In this document: positions 28,641 to 30,886 of the stretch, piece after piece
Layout: each line of letters starts with the position of its first letter
Position numbering within the stretch: position 1 is the first letter of the stretch
NCBI GenBank assembly: GCA_011319805.1
Contig: SJRY01000215.1
Span: 1 to 30,886, forward strand
Direction of reading: 5' to 3'
DNA length: 30,886 nt
Source of the DNA: Macrocybe gigantea
Lineage: Eukaryota; Basidiomycota; Agaricomycetes; Agaricales; Callistosporiaceae
The notes under the pieces: model-generated
Told to the model about the DNA's origin: nothing
What the model saw: only the letters and a program-made list of their open reading frames with translations
Database searches by the model: none
Position numbers and translations under genes: made by a program

Positions 28641-30301
28641 GTATGTCGAGGCCACGTGCTGACTCGTGCACTTCGACTTGGATAGCCCACTTCCAAGAGG
28701 AAGGGACGTGCCAGAATGAAATCTGGTGCGTCTCGGACTGGGCGAACCAAGCATGCAGTGAGGTGCACAGCATGATGGAATGCGACTGCACAGAGTGGGG
28801 GTTGCAATCGACGATGTGATTAATTGCAGTCAGCAAGTCAAGGAAGCATATGATGGACGTGACTCCATCCTGTGCGATAGCCTTTTGAATTGATATACGC
28901 AATCCAATCAGCTGGGAGTCATCACTTGTTGCTTTACCGACAGGCTGATGAGTTTCGAAAACAAGTGTATTGCCTCAGTAGACCCGGACGAATACACTGA
29001 CTGTCTATGTGTATCAGCTTTCATGGGTACGGCACCATCACTACTCGTATATACACAGTTGGGTTCAAGCTGACACTCAGCGAGTGCCTGTTCGAGCGAT
29101 GTGCGATATGCCTTGACAGAGTCTTCATCTCTGCCAAGAAGCTTATGGATCTCAAGGCGGCTGCTGAACTGGTCAACGAGCTGCCTGCCCGGATTATTCG
29201 CATCTGCGAAATAGTCCGTGGGTAGAAAGTTAGGTGTTTTAAGGTCCACCAGATCCTTGAGAGGGGACTTGAGCGCAGTGCGCTGCCTATCCGAGAGGGA
29301 GGTCAAGTTCTTCGATCCCGAGGGATCACCACCTGCTGCAGGCAAGGTGGTCAAAGATCTGAGGGCATGCCTCAAGTTGGAATTAGCCAGCTGGGCAGAG
29401 GACCCGACCTTCAAACGCTTGATAAACCGGGCGATAGGCTCGACACAGGCCATGGTTTCAGCTGCACCCTCCGGAGTGGTGTGGAACTGGCCATTGATCC
29501 AGATGCAAGCCTTACGCTGCATCTGGCGTAACTGCTTCAACAGTGCGACGTTGCACATACCGTTGAAGTTCCATAACAAACAGCCATATGTCGCGATGGG
29601 ACGCGCGCATGACAGGTAAAGAATGCGCTTCTGTTGAGGGGATAACCCTCACACAGAATTGCCCAACATCTGGAAAGCCCTGGCAGTAGTCAGGGCTTTC
29701 GTTGCATAAAAACAGACGTGCTCCTTGAAGGATAGGCGCACATCCAAGAAGAACCCAAGGTATCTCCAAACATCTTTGGGCTGTAAGGGAGTGTTGCCCG
29801 TGAACAGGGCAAAACCCAAATCGATGGAAGGACGGAGATCCTTACTATTGTGTGAGAAATGCTGCAGTTCGGTTTTGTTGTGTTCAACGACAAGACCGAA
29901 GTCCGTAAAGTTGTGCCCTCTGAAGTTTCGGAACATTGTCCGGGATGGATTTGGACTGAGCGATAATCAGCCCATTGTCTACAAATGATATGATGGTCAG
30001 CATATTGTCAACCCTCTGGTATATTTTCAGTACTAGTGCCAAGTACAAGTCTGACAGTACCGGCGATAGAGCAGAGCCCTGGCTGACACCAACATCAGCA
30101 TCGAACTCTGGAGAGATGGCACTATGCCAAGCATATAAAGTTTTATACCTGACGAGGTAAGACTCAAAGAACTTGGACACTTGATGTGCAAAGCCTCCAT
30201 GTTGAAGTATCCTCCTCACCAAACATATCATGGTTGAGAGAGGGAAAATATTGAGTGATATCGAAAGCAATGACACTCATCTTGAGACCCTTTAGCCAGC
30301 C
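28641..30301 (-). mobile_element. LINE-G fragment (RT to RNase H), minus strand
   Basis: Minus-strand LINE of the same family. At its 3' side it is cut by the Copia LTR (28640, after the ESARGLDI segment). On its 5' side it meets the T tract of LINE-H at 30302. It covers RT motifs through RNase H. Several frame breaks; intermediate decay. Confidence 0.85.
28641..30301 (-). pseudogene. LINE-G ORF2 fragment
   Basis: From high to low coordinates: FPLSTMICLVRRILQHGGFAHQVSKFFESYL, GVSQGSALSPVLSDLYL, ISFVDNGLIIAQS (the FVDD box reads FVDN, so a catalytic Asp is lost), NVWRYLG-like DVWRYLGFFLD, LLWNFNG, VCYTSSDGAVP (RNase H Asp) and CFLDLLTAINHIVDCN. Frameshifts lie at about 29930 (loss of the VHNLF segment), 29650 and 28960. 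No activity expected. Confidence 0.82.
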
Positions 30302-30886
30302 TTTTTTTTTTTTTTTTTTAATTCAACAGTTTATATAGCGGTGCACGGTGGCAGTCCGCTTGTAAATACACCCAGTATCTATGATAAATACGACTAGTCC
30401 GAGATAAAACAGACTGAAGGGAGCTACATGGAGGGCTACACTGCCCTGTTCTCTGTGCCCGCGCTCGAACCATATGGCTCGAGCTCACGCGTACTCACTC
30501 GCTCGAGCACCGTCCCCCAGCCCCAGAGGGCCAGTTGTGGTCAATTCCACGTCAGAACTCTATCCCAGAGTTCATAATGACAATTGAAATCCCCTCCGAG
30601 ATAAACTAAGTTGGGGAAATCGGGACGCTCAGCACAATCATGCAAAAGACGAATCGCGCTAGCATCTACATCAGAGTAGGCATTAGCGAGGAAGAGTGGC
30701 TCGCCAGGGTGGCGAAGCTGATAATCATAAGATCACGGCTATCAATTAGGTCGCGGAAAAGGGATGGACGTAGGCGACGAAGCCTATTATGTACATAGGC
30801 CATGACTCGAGGAGGTCCTCGAGAGATGATCGGCGAACAATGCAGGTCCAATCCGGAATGGGTGGGACCTCCGATTACTGCCTCGC
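30302..30886 (-). mobile_element. LINE-H: minus-strand copy with 3' UTR fused to endonuclease region
   Basis: An 18-nt T tract (30302-30319), then the family 3' UTR (30320-30552), which is followed not by the ORF2 C terminus but by the endonuclease coding region (30553 onward, minus). The whole RT and RNase H part is absent. It continues beyond the window. Confidence 0.82.
30553..30886 (-). pseudogene. LINE-H ORF2 endonuclease fragment
   Basis: On the minus strand, PPRVMAYVHNRLRRLRPSL, DLIDSRDLMIISFATLA and the YLGGDFNCHYELWD region are readable and very close to LINE-E 12715-13040. A one-base loss at about 30708 (CCAGGGTGGCG against CCAGGGGTGGCG) shifts the frame. It runs off the window. 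Confidence 0.8.

Overview
The window looks like a repeat-dense region of a fungal nuclear genome, most likely a basidiomycete. Support: short introns of 48-60 nt with GTRNGY...YAG borders in the two multi-exon genes, a Spt5/KOW-type protein family that I recall as common in mushroom-forming fungi, RNase H-bearing non-LTR retrotransposons (LINEs), Copia-type LTR elements, a Tc1 element and a hAT element. The species cannot be named. No ordinary single-copy host gene is evident; almost everything is a transposable element (TE) or cargo inside one.

Layout. 1-959: decayed 3' end of a plus-strand LINE (LINE-A) with poly(A). 960-1344: unassigned, ending in a tRNA/SINE-like patch. 1345-4341: strongly decayed plus-strand LINE-B. 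4342-4640: unassigned. 4641-6385: 3' end of a minus-strand Copia element whose LTR was hit by a 1232-bp Tc1 element (4726-5957, TA target duplication). 6386-25754: plus-strand LINE-C, which is split by a full-length minus-strand LINE-E (8968-22500, 15-bp target duplication). LINE-E is in turn split by a 7178-bp hAT transposon (13799-20976, 8-bp target duplication). 25755-27858: plus-strand LINE-F fragment carrying a 700-bp Copia-like insertion with two unlike LTR-like ends (27002-27701, 5-bp target duplication). 27859-28640: Copia RNase H end plus LTR. 28641-30301: minus-strand LINE-G. 30302-30886: minus-strand LINE-H, which joins a 3' UTR directly to the endonuclease region.

All LINE copies belong to one family of about 6.3 kb. 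It has a 5' UTR, ORF1 (gag-like, proline/arginine-rich, CCHC zinc knuckles), ORF2 (APE-type endonuclease, reverse transcriptase with FVDD, RNase H, C-terminal CxC...H...C motif) and a 3' UTR ending in poly(A). ORF1 and ORF2 overlap by ATGA. Every copy here is broken. Many stops are CGA->TGA, consistent with CpG deamination, and LINE-A/B are the most decayed.

The most interesting object is the hAT element. It lies between near-perfect 17-bp terminal inverted repeats, has subterminal GAGCCG/CGGCTC clusters, and encodes a nearly complete ten-exon BED-finger hAT transposase on the plus strand. Divergently, it carries a multi-exon gene for a Spt5-like transcription elongation factor: acidic N terminus, NGN-like segment, several KOW-like segments, a CTR-like SPAWNPS region and a C-terminal KOW. 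A roughly 98-bp-arm palindrome sits between the two genes. A transposon carrying its own Spt5 paralogue is the best candidate for a little-described system here.
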